Below, piece after piece: positions 6,896-13,725 of a stretch of 20,346 bases of DNA (positions are counted from its first letter, which is position 1; every line of letters begins with the position of its first letter). Made by a program: the position numbers and the translations under genes. Origin of the DNA: an uncultured bacterium (GTDB lineage: Bacteria > Verrucomicrobiota > Lentisphaeria > Victivallales > Victivallaceae). The DNA is taken from contig CASECL010000001.1 of NCBI GenBank assembly GCA_949286445.1, forward strand, positions 1 to 20,346. Reading direction: 5' to 3'. The notes beneath the pieces are model-generated. The model was not told the DNA's origin, did not search any database, and saw only the letters and a program-made list of their open reading frames with translations.

Positions 6896-7992
6896 GTGTG
6901 CTGAACATTAAAGATGCCAAAGATTGTCGTTATGACATCATTTCATTGGGAGAAATTATGCTCCGGCTGGATCCCGGCGACGACCGGATTCATACCGCCC
7001 GGCAGTTTGCCGCCTGGGAGGGGGGCGGGGAATACAATGTAGCCCGCGGTTTGCGGCGTTGCTTCGGTCTCCGCGCCGGTGTGCTGACGGCTTTTGCCGA
7101 CAACCCGGTAGGACGGCTGATGGAGGACTTTATTCTCCAGGGCGGCGTGGATACTTCGCTGATCAAGTGGGTGCCTTATGACGGTATCGGACGGAGCGTG
7201 CGTAACGGAATTAATTTCACGGAGCGCGGTTTCGGATGCCGTGGAGCGAGAGGTTGTTCCGACCGCGGCAATACGGCGGCATCACAGCTGAAGGCTTCTG
7301 ATTTTGACTTTGACTACATTTTCGGCAAACTCGGAGCCCGGTGGTTCCACACCGGCGGAATTTTTGCCGCATTATCAGAAACCACTCCGGAAGTTGTAAT
7401 CGCCGCGCTCAAGGCGGCCAAAAAATACGGCACGATTACCAGCTATGACCTCAATTACCGTCCGTCACTCTGGAAGGGTATCGGCGGACAGGAAAAGGCC
7501 CGCGAGGTAAACCGTGAATTGGCAAAATATGTTGATGTGATGATCGGCAATGAAGAAGACTTTACCGCCAGTCTTGGTTTTGAAGTTGAAGGCGTGGACG
7601 AAAACCTGACCAAACTGGATATCGGCGGCTTCAAAAAGATGATTGAAACTGCGGTCAAGGCTTATCCCAATTTCAAGGTTACCGCTACCACCTTGCGTGC
7701 AGTCAAGAGTGCATCCATCAATGACTGGGGCGCAATCTGCTGGGCAGACGGTAAATTCTATCAGGCCAGACAGCGGGAAAATCTGGAGATTTTTGACCGG
7801 GTCGGCGGCGGAGATTCTTTTGCTTCCGGACTGATTTACGGATTTTTGACCTTCAATGATCCGGAAAAGGCAGTTAACTACGGTGCTGCGCACGGTGCGC
7901 TGGCTATGACCACCCCCGGCGATACCTCAATGGCAACCAAGGCCGAAGTGGAAAAATTGGTCGGCGGCGGCGGAGCCCGGGTCGATCGCTGA
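6892..7992 (+). CDS. kdgK: PfkB-family sugar kinase, probable 2-dehydro-3-deoxygluconokinase (KdgK)
   Basis: This 366-residue ribokinase-fold kinase probably phosphorylates 2-keto-3-deoxygluconate to KDPG, the step that leads hexuronates into the Entner-Doudoroff aldolase reaction. GEIMLRLDPG (20-29) is the first strand. GGGEYNVARGL (44-54) is PfkB signature 1, SYDLNYRPSLW (184-194) is typical of KdgK, and DRVGGGDSFASGL (302-314) is signature 2 with the catalytic Asp308. The signature reads GGGD rather than GAGD, a variant I have seen in KdgK-type enzymes. A somewhat long insert lies at 112-135 (RGFGCRGARGCSDRG), rich in Arg, Gly and Cys. The ATGA overlap with the epimerase gene indicates coupled translation. 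Other sugar-acid substrates remain possible. Confidence 0.8.
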   Translation: MSVLNIKDAKDCRYDIISLGEIMLRLDPGDDRIHTARQFAAWEGGGEYNVARGLRRCFGLRAGVLTAFADNPVGRLMEDFILQGGVDTSLIKWVPYDGIGRSVRNGINFTERGFGCRGARGCSDRGNTAASQLKASDFDFDYIFGKLGARWFHTGGIFAALSETTPEVVIAALKAAKKYGTITSYDLNYRPSLWKGIGGQEKAREVNRELAKYVDVMIGNEEDFTASLGFEVEGVDENLTKLDIGGFKKMIETAVKAYPNFKVTATTLRAVKSASINDWGAICWADGKFYQARQRENLEIFDRVGGGDSFASGLIYGFLTFNDPEKAVNYGAAHGALAMTTPGDTSMATKAEVEKLVGGGGARVDR

Positions 7993-8007
7993 CGTTTTTT
8001 GAACGTA

Positions 8008-8040
8008 TTTTCCCGCCGGAATATACCTCCGGCGGGAAAA
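8008..8040 (+). terminator. Strong hairpin ending the rsmB-like/trmL/uxaE/kdgK operon
   Basis: TTTTCCCGCCGGA (8008-8020) and TCCGGCGGGAAAA (8028-8040) form a perfect 13-bp stem with a 7-base loop, 15 bases after the kdgK stop. The A/T ends of the stem make it usable on both strands. Only two T follow on the plus strand, so termination relies mostly on the stem. Confidence 0.7.
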
Positions 8041-8168
8041 TTAATGTCACGGTACAGCAGATTCTGGTGACCGGGCGGATTTACGGGCGCAGAAAGTGTC
8101 TGGCAGGCAGGCCGGCACTTGACGGGGAGAGAATTATTTTTTTAATATGCAGGTAACTGGGAAAATCT

Positions 8169-8224
8169 TTTTCCCGGCGGTTTAAAAACAACCGGGAAAA
8201 TATTGAGTAAAAAATATTTTCCGG
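8169..8224 (+). other. Three-armed overlapping inverted repeats
   Basis: TTTTCCCGG (8169-8177) can pair with CCGGGAAAA (8192-8200), a 9-bp stem. The same second arm, extended to CCGGGAAAATATT (8192-8204), can instead pair with AATATTTTCCGG (8213-8224), a 12-bp stem with one bulged G. The two stems are mutually exclusive, as in an attenuator. No gene follows for about 220 bases. Confidence 0.4.
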
Positions 8225-8352
8225 ACGTGGAGAGAGATTGCCGGGCAGAAAAATAATCTTTGTTCCGGCAATGAACCTGTGCCAGTATTGATTGATTTTG
8301 TTTCCGGCTTGTCAGCAGGAAAGCAGCAGTTGAGGTTTATCGGGCAGAAGAC

Positions 8353-8393
8353 AGCAGGTCTGGAGAAAAACAAAAAATAATCCTGCTTTTTTT
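8353..8393 (+). terminator. Weak terminator-like stem-loop
   Basis: AGCAGG (8353-8358) pairs with CCTGCT (8382-8387) across a 23-base A-rich loop, followed by T7 (8387-8393). The stem is only 6 bp, so this could be chance. It would act on a transcript arising in the gene-free stretch before the DUF4886 gene. Confidence 0.25.
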
Positions 8394-8446
8394 AAATCAG
8401 AATATTTGAGGCAGCAAACATAAAAAACGGAGGAAATTCCTTTACA

Positions 8447-9391
8447 ATGAAAAATACGTTATGGAGGTGTTTTATGGCGGCGGCGGTAATTTCAACCGGA
8501 ACTCTCAGCGCGGCAGAGGCGGAAAACAAAGTTACCCCGGAGAAAAAATCGCTTAAGGTTTTGACCATCGGCAACAGTTTTTCCAACAGTGTATTTGTGT
8601 TTCTCCCCAAAATGGTCAAATCCACTGATACCTGTGAAATTCTCATGGAAAGAGCGGCTATCGGCGGCTGTTCACTGAAAAAACATTGGGATTTGGTGGA
8701 ACAGAGCGAAAAAGATCCGGATTTCAAGCCTTATGATGACTACACCAACCGCAGAAAAAATGTTTACAGTTTGAAAGATCTGCTGCAAAAGCACAAGTAC
8801 GATATAGTTACCATTCAGCAGGCCAGCCATGACAGCTGGAAAAAGGAAACGTATTTCCCTTATGCGCAAAATCTTTGCGATTACGTCCGCAAATACTGCC
8901 CGGGTGCGAAGATTATGATGCAGCAGACCTGGTCCTACCGCGCCGATGATCCCCGGCTGGAAGAGTGGAAAATTACTCCGGATGAAATGTATCAGAAACT
9001 TCGCAGTGCCTATGCCGAGGCAGCGGAAAAACTGGGGATTGAACTTATTCCCACCGGAGATGCCATTGACTACGCCAGAAAAAATCAGAAGCATAAATTT
9101 GTGCCGATTGAATGGCGCAAATATATGGATTTAAAGTATCCGGATCCGCTGCCGGATCAGACCGGATCATTGATAAACGGTTTCTTTTACCGCGGCAAAG
9201 ATAAAAAACTGATGCATGATGCTTTCCATCTCAATAAACGCGGTGAATATCTGCAGGCCTGTGTCTGGTTTGTCACCCTTTTTGACCGGCCGTGTTCAGA
9301 TATAAAAATGAAGACCACGCTTCTGGATAAAGATGATGCCGCTTTTATGCGCGAGGTGGCGGACAAAATAGCCGGAAAAAAAGATAAATAA
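8447..9391 (+). CDS. Secreted DUF4886-type SGNH-hydrolase-like protein
   Basis: This 314-residue protein begins with a Sec signal peptide: MKNTLWRCF, a hydrophobic AAAVISTGTL, and cleavage probably after SAAEA (about residue 25). The mature part has SGNH/GDSL-hydrolase landmarks: LTIGNSFS (Ser44 of the GNSF block), GGCSLKKHW (73-81) and HDAFHLN, whose Asp258 and His261 would complete a Ser-Asp-His triad. DUF4886 proteins of this kind are thought to be carbohydrate esterases; the substrate is unknown. Two starts compete. ATG 8447 keeps the charged signal-peptide end but lies 13 bases from GGAGG (8429-8433). ATG 8474 has GGAGG at 8463-8467 with ideal spacing but would remove the positive charges. 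I chose 8447. A 13-bp tandem duplication (9383-9395, repeated from 9396) spans the stop codon. Confidence 0.82.
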   Translation: MKNTLWRCFMAAAVISTGTLSAAEAENKVTPEKKSLKVLTIGNSFSNSVFVFLPKMVKSTDTCEILMERAAIGGCSLKKHWDLVEQSEKDPDFKPYDDYTNRRKNVYSLKDLLQKHKYDIVTIQQASHDSWKKETYFPYAQNLCDYVRKYCPGAKIMMQQTWSYRADDPRLEEWKITPDEMYQKLRSAYAEAAEKLGIELIPTGDAIDYARKNQKHKFVPIEWRKYMDLKYPDPLPDQTGSLINGFFYRGKDKKLMHDAFHLNKRGEYLQACVWFVTLFDRPCSDIKMKTTLLDKDDAAFMREVADKIAGKKDK

Positions 9392-9417
9392 AAAAGATAA
9401 ATAAATCAGCTCCGGTC

Positions 9418-9446
9418 TTGACGAAACCGGTTTTGGCTTGTATATT
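9418..9446 (+). promoter_or_regulatory. Promoter of asd
   Basis: TTGACG (9418-9423), 17-base spacer, TATATT (9441-9446), each matching 5 of 6 consensus positions. The start of transcription would be about 9453, giving a leader of roughly 100 bases before asd that contains the paired repeats at 9457-9514. Confidence 0.75.
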
Positions 9447-9456
9447 AATAAAATAG

Positions 9457-9514
9457 CCGTCTGTTTTTTTGCAGACGGGAGATGACAGTTGTCCGTCCGG
9501 TTTTTCAAGACGGA
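9457..9514 (+). promoter_or_regulatory. Structured asd leader with alternative hairpins
   Basis: CCGTCTG (9457-9463) pairs with CAGACGG (9472-9478) around a T7-containing loop. TCCGTC (9492-9497) pairs with GACGGA (9509-9514). The arms are interchangeable: GACGG of the first hairpin can pair with CCGTC of the second, and the first CCGTC can pair with the last GACGG. Such exclusive pairings at the 5' end of an amino-acid gene suggest attenuation, but the leader is too short to be a lysine riboswitch and I recognise no known class. Confidence 0.4.
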
Positions 9515-9554
9515 ATAATGAAAATAAGAAATCTATTCAGGAGTTTAAACAAAA

Positions 9555-10559
9555 ATGTCAAATCTTCGCAATGTCGCCATCGCCGGTGCAACCGGGGCGG
9601 TCGGCGTCGAAATGCTCAAGACGCTGGAAAAACGTAATTTTCCGGTGGCAAATCTCAAACTGCTTGCCTCCGCCCGTTCTGTTGGCAAGGAGTTTGTCTT
9701 CAAGGGTGAAAAGATCAAAGTCGAGGAGATGACAGAAAACTCTTTTAAGAATGTTGACATTGCCCTTTTCAGTGCCGGCAGCGATATATCCAAGGCGATG
9801 CGCCGCTGTGTGGTGGATTCCGGCGCAGTGATGATTGACAACTCCAGCGCATTCCGTATGGAAGATGACGTGCCGCTGGTGGTTCCGGAGGTAAACCCCG
9901 AGGATATCGCCAAACATCACGGCGTAATTGCCAATCCCAACTGCACAACCATTATCATGCTGGTGGCGGTTAATCCGCTTCACCGGGCAAAAAAACTGGT
10001 CCGTCTGGTTGCTTCTACTTATCAGGCAGCCAGCGGAGCCGGAGCCAAGGGAATGGATGAACTGGTTCGCCAGACGGCTGATATTCTGGCGGGAAAAACT
10101 GCAAAGCCGGAATTTTTCGCGCACCAGATTGCTTTCAGTCTGATTCCGCACATTGACTCTTTTATGGAAAATGGCTATACCAAAGAGGAGATGAAGATGG
10201 TCAACGAAAGCCGCAAAATGCTGCATTATCCGGAGCTGAAGGTATCCTGTACTTCGGTGCGGGTTCCGGTTATGCGCGCTCACTCCGAGTCGCTGAATAT
10301 GGAGTTTGCCGAAGAAATCACCCCGGATGAGGCACGGGCCATACTTGCAAAGGCACCGGGGGTAACTCTGGTTGACGATCCGGCAAACAAAGTTTATCCC
10401 ATGCCCAAAGATGCCAGCGAGCAGTATAATGTGCTGGTTGGCAGAATCCGTCAGGATATTACCCGGGATGATAAGCGCGGCCTGGATATGTTTATCTCCG
10501 GCGACCAGCTGTTCAAAGGAGCGGCACTGAACGCAGTTCAGATTGCTGAATTGCTCTGA
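9555..10559 (+). CDS. asd: Aspartate-semialdehyde dehydrogenase
   Basis: This cytoplasmic enzyme reduces aspartyl phosphate to aspartate semialdehyde with NADPH, the branch point to lysine/diaminopimelate, threonine and methionine. The protein has 334 residues, normal for the family. The NADP-binding loop is AIAGATGAVG (8-17), the catalytic cysteine is in NPNCTT (Cys130), and the acid/base histidine is in RVPVMRAHSE (His243). DNSSAF (95-100) and STYQAASGAGAKG (154-166) are further family hallmarks. ATG 9555 follows AGGAG by about 11 bases. It has its own promoter and terminator, so it appears to be a single-gene unit. Confidence 0.96.
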   Translation: MSNLRNVAIAGATGAVGVEMLKTLEKRNFPVANLKLLASARSVGKEFVFKGEKIKVEEMTENSFKNVDIALFSAGSDISKAMRRCVVDSGAVMIDNSSAFRMEDDVPLVVPEVNPEDIAKHHGVIANPNCTTIIMLVAVNPLHRAKKLVRLVASTYQAASGAGAKGMDELVRQTADILAGKTAKPEFFAHQIAFSLIPHIDSFMENGYTKEEMKMVNESRKMLHYPELKVSCTSVRVPVMRAHSESLNMEFAEEITPDEARAILAKAPGVTLVDDPANKVYPMPKDASEQYNVLVGRIRQDITRDDKRGLDMFISGDQLFKGAALNAVQIAELL

Positions 10560-10566
10560 TTATTCT

Positions 10567-10620
10567 GCCGCCTGCCGGCCGGGTCGGGAGACGAATTCCC
10601 GGTTTGCAGGCGGCGTTTTT
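10567..10620 (+). terminator. Intrinsic terminator of asd
   Basis: GCCGCCTGC (10567-10575) pairs with GCAGGCGGC (10606-10614). An inner CCGGG/CCCGG stem sits within the loop, and GTTTTTG follows. The element begins seven bases after the asd stop codon. Confidence 0.85.
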
Positions 10621-10661
10621 GTGTACTGCCCACCTGAGTGAAATAAAACGGAGATCGGATA

Positions 10662-12443
10662 ATGATAAGACGGGAATTTCTGCACCGGGAGTACCGCAGC
10701 CGCGGGGCGTTTTACAACTATCTCAATTTTTATGCAGAATATAAATGGCGCTGGTTTTATATTCTGCTGATTTATTTTATCAAGGCTTCACCGAGTTACG
10801 CCATTCCCATACTTACGGCTGAGGTGATAAATTTGATAAGCAACCCGGCGGTAGCATCGGAAACAGTTATGCACCGGATGTTCTGGATACTTGGAATCGG
10901 GACGGCATTGATTATTCAGAATATTCCCGGACACGTGTATTTTGTACATCTGGTGAGTGTGCCGTGCCGGGCAGTGGAGTGGAAATTACGTTCCGCGCTC
11001 TGCACCCGGATGCAGCATCTTTCCATGTCTTTTCACTCCGCCATCAAAGCCGGAGCATTGCAGAACAAGGTTACCCGGGATGTGGAGGCGGTGGAAAATA
11101 TGACTCGCATGCTGAGTGATACACTGCCCAACTTGTTTTTCAATATTCTGGTGGCGGTGGTGGTAACTGCGATGAAAGTACCGTATTTTCTGTTTTTCTA
11201 CCTTGGCGTGGTACCGCTGGCGGTAATACTCTGTCTGGCGGCCCGCAAGACAATGAAAACCAGAAATCAGGAGTTCCGCCGCAGTATCGAGGATATGTCC
11301 GGAAAGGTGGCGGAAATGATACGTCTGATACCGATTACCCGGGCGCATCATCTTGAAAATATCGAAATTGAACGGGTTAACTCACGCTTTGAACGCATCA
11401 GAAAGGCCGGGTTGCGGGTAGATTATATTAATTCACTTTTCGGTTCGGTAAACTGGGTGATTCTGGTAGTATTCAACTTGGTTGTTCTGGTAACCGTCGC
11501 TATTCTTTATTACCGCAAAGTGCTGGATATCGGGCTGGGCGATGTCGGTCTGCTGGCTACTTATTTTACATTGATAACCCAGTGTGCATTGGGGGCGATC
11601 AACTGCCTGCCGGCAATAACCAAGGGCCTTGAATCAGTAAGATCCATCGGCGAGGTGCTGGAGTGTCCGGACCTTGAGCTGAATGACGGCAAACCGGAAG
11701 TGCATCAGGTAAAAGGAGAATTTTCTTTTGAACATGTAAGTTTCCGTTATCCCGGCAGCGATAAAGGTGCGGTAAGAGATTTTTCGCTCAAGGTCAATCC
11801 CGGCGAAACCATCGCTCTGGTGGGAGCATCCGGAGCTGGAAAATCAACGCTGGCCAATTTGATTATCGGCTTTATCCGGCCGACTTCGGGGAAAATCCTG
11901 CTGGACGGTACGGATATGAATTGCATTGATTTGCGCAGTTACCGGAAGTTCATTTCGGTGGTGACCCAGGAGACATTGCTCTTTGACGGTACCATAAGAG
12001 AGAATATCTGTTACGGTGTGGAGGCAGGAGAATATGAGGTCCGGCAGGCGGTAAAGAATGCCGATCTGGAGGATTTTGTCAATTCACTTCCGGAAGGATT
12101 GAATACCCAGGTGCGGGAAAATGGAGCCCGTTTGTCCGGCGGTCAGAAACAGCGTCTGGCCATCGCCCGGGCTCTGCTGCGCGACCCCAGGGTGCTGATA
12201 CTGGATGAGGCGACCAGCGCGCTGGATATTGAGTCGGAAACTCAGATCAAGGCGGCTTTGGATAATCTGGTAAAGGGACGGACTACCTTTGTAGTGGCGC
12301 ACCGGCTTTCCACCATCCGCAATGCCGACCGTATTGTGGTGCTGGAAAATGGTTCAATCGCCGAAATCGGAAACCATGACGAACTGATGGCAAAGAACGG
12401 ACTTTATGCCGAAATGGAAAGGAAGTTCGCCGCCAGCAATTGA
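10662..12443 (+). CDS. ABC transporter, fused permease/ATPase (MsbA-like exporter)
   Basis: This 593-residue half-transporter probably works as a homodimer in the inner membrane. Residues 30-330 form the type I exporter membrane domain, with hydrophobic segments around 31-55, 72-95, 155-195, 262-284 and 293-318. The nucleotide-binding domain follows: Walker A GASGAGKST (388-396), Q-loop Gln436, signature LSGGQ (491-495), Walker B VLILDE (511-516), D-loop SALD and H-loop His547. All catalytic residues are present. The cargo cannot be read from sequence; lipids, drugs and peptides are all possible. There is no peptidase C39 domain. GGAG lies 8 bases before ATG 10662. It follows the asd terminator and ends at the shared terminator before the convergent exchanger gene, so it is probably transcribed alone. 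Confidence 0.93.
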   Translation: MIRREFLHREYRSRGAFYNYLNFYAEYKWRWFYILLIYFIKASPSYAIPILTAEVINLISNPAVASETVMHRMFWILGIGTALIIQNIPGHVYFVHLVSVPCRAVEWKLRSALCTRMQHLSMSFHSAIKAGALQNKVTRDVEAVENMTRMLSDTLPNLFFNILVAVVVTAMKVPYFLFFYLGVVPLAVILCLAARKTMKTRNQEFRRSIEDMSGKVAEMIRLIPITRAHHLENIEIERVNSRFERIRKAGLRVDYINSLFGSVNWVILVVFNLVVLVTVAILYYRKVLDIGLGDVGLLATYFTLITQCALGAINCLPAITKGLESVRSIGEVLECPDLELNDGKPEVHQVKGEFSFEHVSFRYPGSDKGAVRDFSLKVNPGETIALVGASGAGKSTLANLIIGFIRPTSGKILLDGTDMNCIDLRSYRKFISVVTQETLLFDGTIRENICYGVEAGEYEVRQAVKNADLEDFVNSLPEGLNTQVRENGARLSGGQKQRLAIARALLRDPRVLILDEATSALDIESETQIKAALDNLVKGRTTFVVAHRLSTIRNADRIVVLENGSIAEIGNHDELMAKNGLYAEMERKFAASN

Positions 12444-12466
12444 GGTTTGTCTCTGGGGGGGAATGC

Positions 12467-12518
12467 CTGAATGGCGGAACAGCGGGATTTTACTGTTGCT
12501 CCGCCGTTTTTCATTCAG
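12467..12518. terminator. Bidirectional terminator between convergent genes
   Basis: CTGAATG (12467-12473) pairs with CATTCAG (12512-12518). Inside, GGCGGA (12473-12478) pairs with TCCGCC (12500-12505) and ACAG with CTGT. GTTTTT after the inner stem serves the plus-strand ABC gene. The right arm covers the stop codon of the minus-strand exchanger gene. Confidence 0.7.
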
Positions 12519-13516
12519 AAAATGCCGATATTGTAGAGAATAAAACCGGGATAGAGCAGAAACAGCACCGCACCTTCCCAGCGGGAGAGTTTGCGTCCGG
12601 TAATCATGAAAACGGTAAGCAGCAGACCGCTGCCCAGCATCATATAGAGATTTCCATTTACCGCCGGAGCGGAAAAATCCAGCGGACGGATTGCCGCACA
12701 GCCGCCGAAAATAAGCAGAATATTGAAAATATCACTGCCGATGATATTGCCAATAGCCAGCGAAGATTTCTTTTTCAACACCCCGGCAATAGTTACCGCA
12801 AGCTCCGGGAGCGAAGTACCCAGTGCAACCACAGTTGAGGATATAACCAATGTGCTGACATTAAGTTTCTCCGCCCCCCATACCGAAACATCAACCAGCA
12901 GTTTTGACCCGGCCAGTATCATGATAAAACCCAGAGTAAGCAGAAAAAAATGTTTCCATGCCGTTCCGGAGGTGGATTTCGTATGTTCTTCACCGGATAA
13001 TTCTTCCTCCAGTTCTTCCGGATTTTTCATGAGATAGCAGCAGTATGCCGCCGCCAGCAGCAGGAACAGCCATCCAAACCAGCGCGGCATCCCCGGGACA
13101 GCCATTCCGCCTTTCCCCGGCACAGTAAGAAAAAATACTGAAAGAGTGGAAAGCAGAAAACACCCCAGCATTACCACCGCATCCCGTTTAAGCAGGTGAA
13201 TTGGGAAATTCATCCACCCGGCAAGGAAAATACCCAATCCTAAAATCAGGGTAATATTGGTTGTACAGCTTCCTGCCACATTGCCGAAAACAAATTCCGG
13301 TTCTCCGGTGGCCGCGGCGTAGAGACTGGAAGAAAGTTCCGGCAGAGAAGTGCCTATGCTGACCAGTGTCAGCCCGATGACCAGTTCGGAAATATGCCAC
13401 TTTCTGGCCAATGCCGCCGCGGCATCAATAAAAAGATCGCTGCCCTTTATGAGAATGTAAAAGCCGAAAGCAAAAATAATCAGATTTATCCAGAGATTTG
13501 AAGTGTGCAGTTCCAT
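12515..13516 (-). CDS. CaCA-family cation exchanger (Na+/Ca2+ or H+/Ca2+ antiporter, YrbG-like)
   Basis: This 333-residue inner-membrane antiporter shows the internal two-fold repeat of the CaCA superfamily. The alpha-1 repeat contains GTSLPE (55-60) and GNVAGSCTTN (78-87); the alpha-2 repeat contains GTSLPE (233-238) and GNIIGSDIFN (256-265). About ten hydrophobic spans are seen, with an acidic hydrophilic loop in the middle (NPEELEEELSGEEH, about 165-178). Both acidic residues of the GTSLPE motifs, which bind the cation, are kept. Odd: alpha-1 has Cys-Thr where these proteins usually have Asn/Asp-Ile (GSNIFN). It most likely exports Ca2+ against Na+ or H+; which ion is used is not certain. 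ATG 13516 follows GGAAG at a suitable distance. Confidence 0.93.
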   Translation of the reverse strand: MELHTSNLWINLIIFAFGFYILIKGSDLFIDAAAALARKWHISELVIGLTLVSIGTSLPELSSSLYAAATGEPEFVFGNVAGSCTTNITLILGLGIFLAGWMNFPIHLLKRDAVVMLGCFLLSTLSVFFLTVPGKGGMAVPGMPRWFGWLFLLLAAAYCCYLMKNPEELEEELSGEEHTKSTSGTAWKHFFLLTLGFIMILAGSKLLVDVSVWGAEKLNVSTLVISSTVVALGTSLPELAVTIAGVLKKKSSLAIGNIIGSDIFNILLIFGGCAAIRPLDFSAPAVNGNLYMMLGSGLLLTVFMITGRKLSRWEGAVLFLLYPGFILYNIGIF

Positions 13517-13544
13517 GATTGACTTCCAAAATTTTCCCGGTCAG

Positions 13545-13573
13545 ATATTATGCACTATCCGACTGTGTTTCAA
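13545..13573 (-). promoter_or_regulatory. Probable promoter of the cation exchanger gene
   Basis: On the minus strand: TTGAAA (13573-13568), 17-base spacer, TAATAT (13550-13545). The -35 matches 5 of 6 consensus positions and the -10 matches 4 of 6. It lies about 30 bases before the start codon. Confidence 0.5.
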
Positions 13574-13655
13574 TGTTGTATCCGTTCCGGCATGACAGGA
13601 TCCGGCCGTGGGGATATAAAATAAAAATATATCACCGAAAATAGAATAAATCAAC

Positions 13656-13684
13656 TTGAATTTCTAAAAAAGGTATAATATATT
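13656..13684 (+). promoter_or_regulatory. Promoter of the repeat-protein/export cassette
   Basis: TTGAAT (13656-13661), 17-base spacer, TATATT (13679-13684). A perfect TATAAT overlaps at 13674-13679 but has a poorer -35 at normal distance. Transcription would begin about 13690, some 35 bases before the ATG. The flanks are AT-rich. No intrinsic terminator is visible between here and the window end, so all five genes may share this promoter. Confidence 0.6.
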
Positions 13685-13725
13685 AAGTCCGTATAGATCA
13701 ATAATAAAACAGGAGTTTGGGCCTA

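Larger units (their letters stand above)
8041..8446. other. Gene-free stretch between kdgK and the DUF4886 gene
   Basis: About 400 bases without a credible coding frame on either strand. It holds overlapping inverted repeats at 8169-8224, a weak terminator-like element at 8353-8393, and a T-run near 8131-8137. I found no convincing sigma-70 promoter for the downstream gene and no riboswitch class that I recognise. Confidence 0.6.

Noticed and set aside
9446..9554. Lysine riboswitch or T-box in front of asd
   Set aside because: The leader is only about 100 bases and shows neither the lysine-riboswitch core nor a T-box sequence; only simple alternative hairpins are supported.
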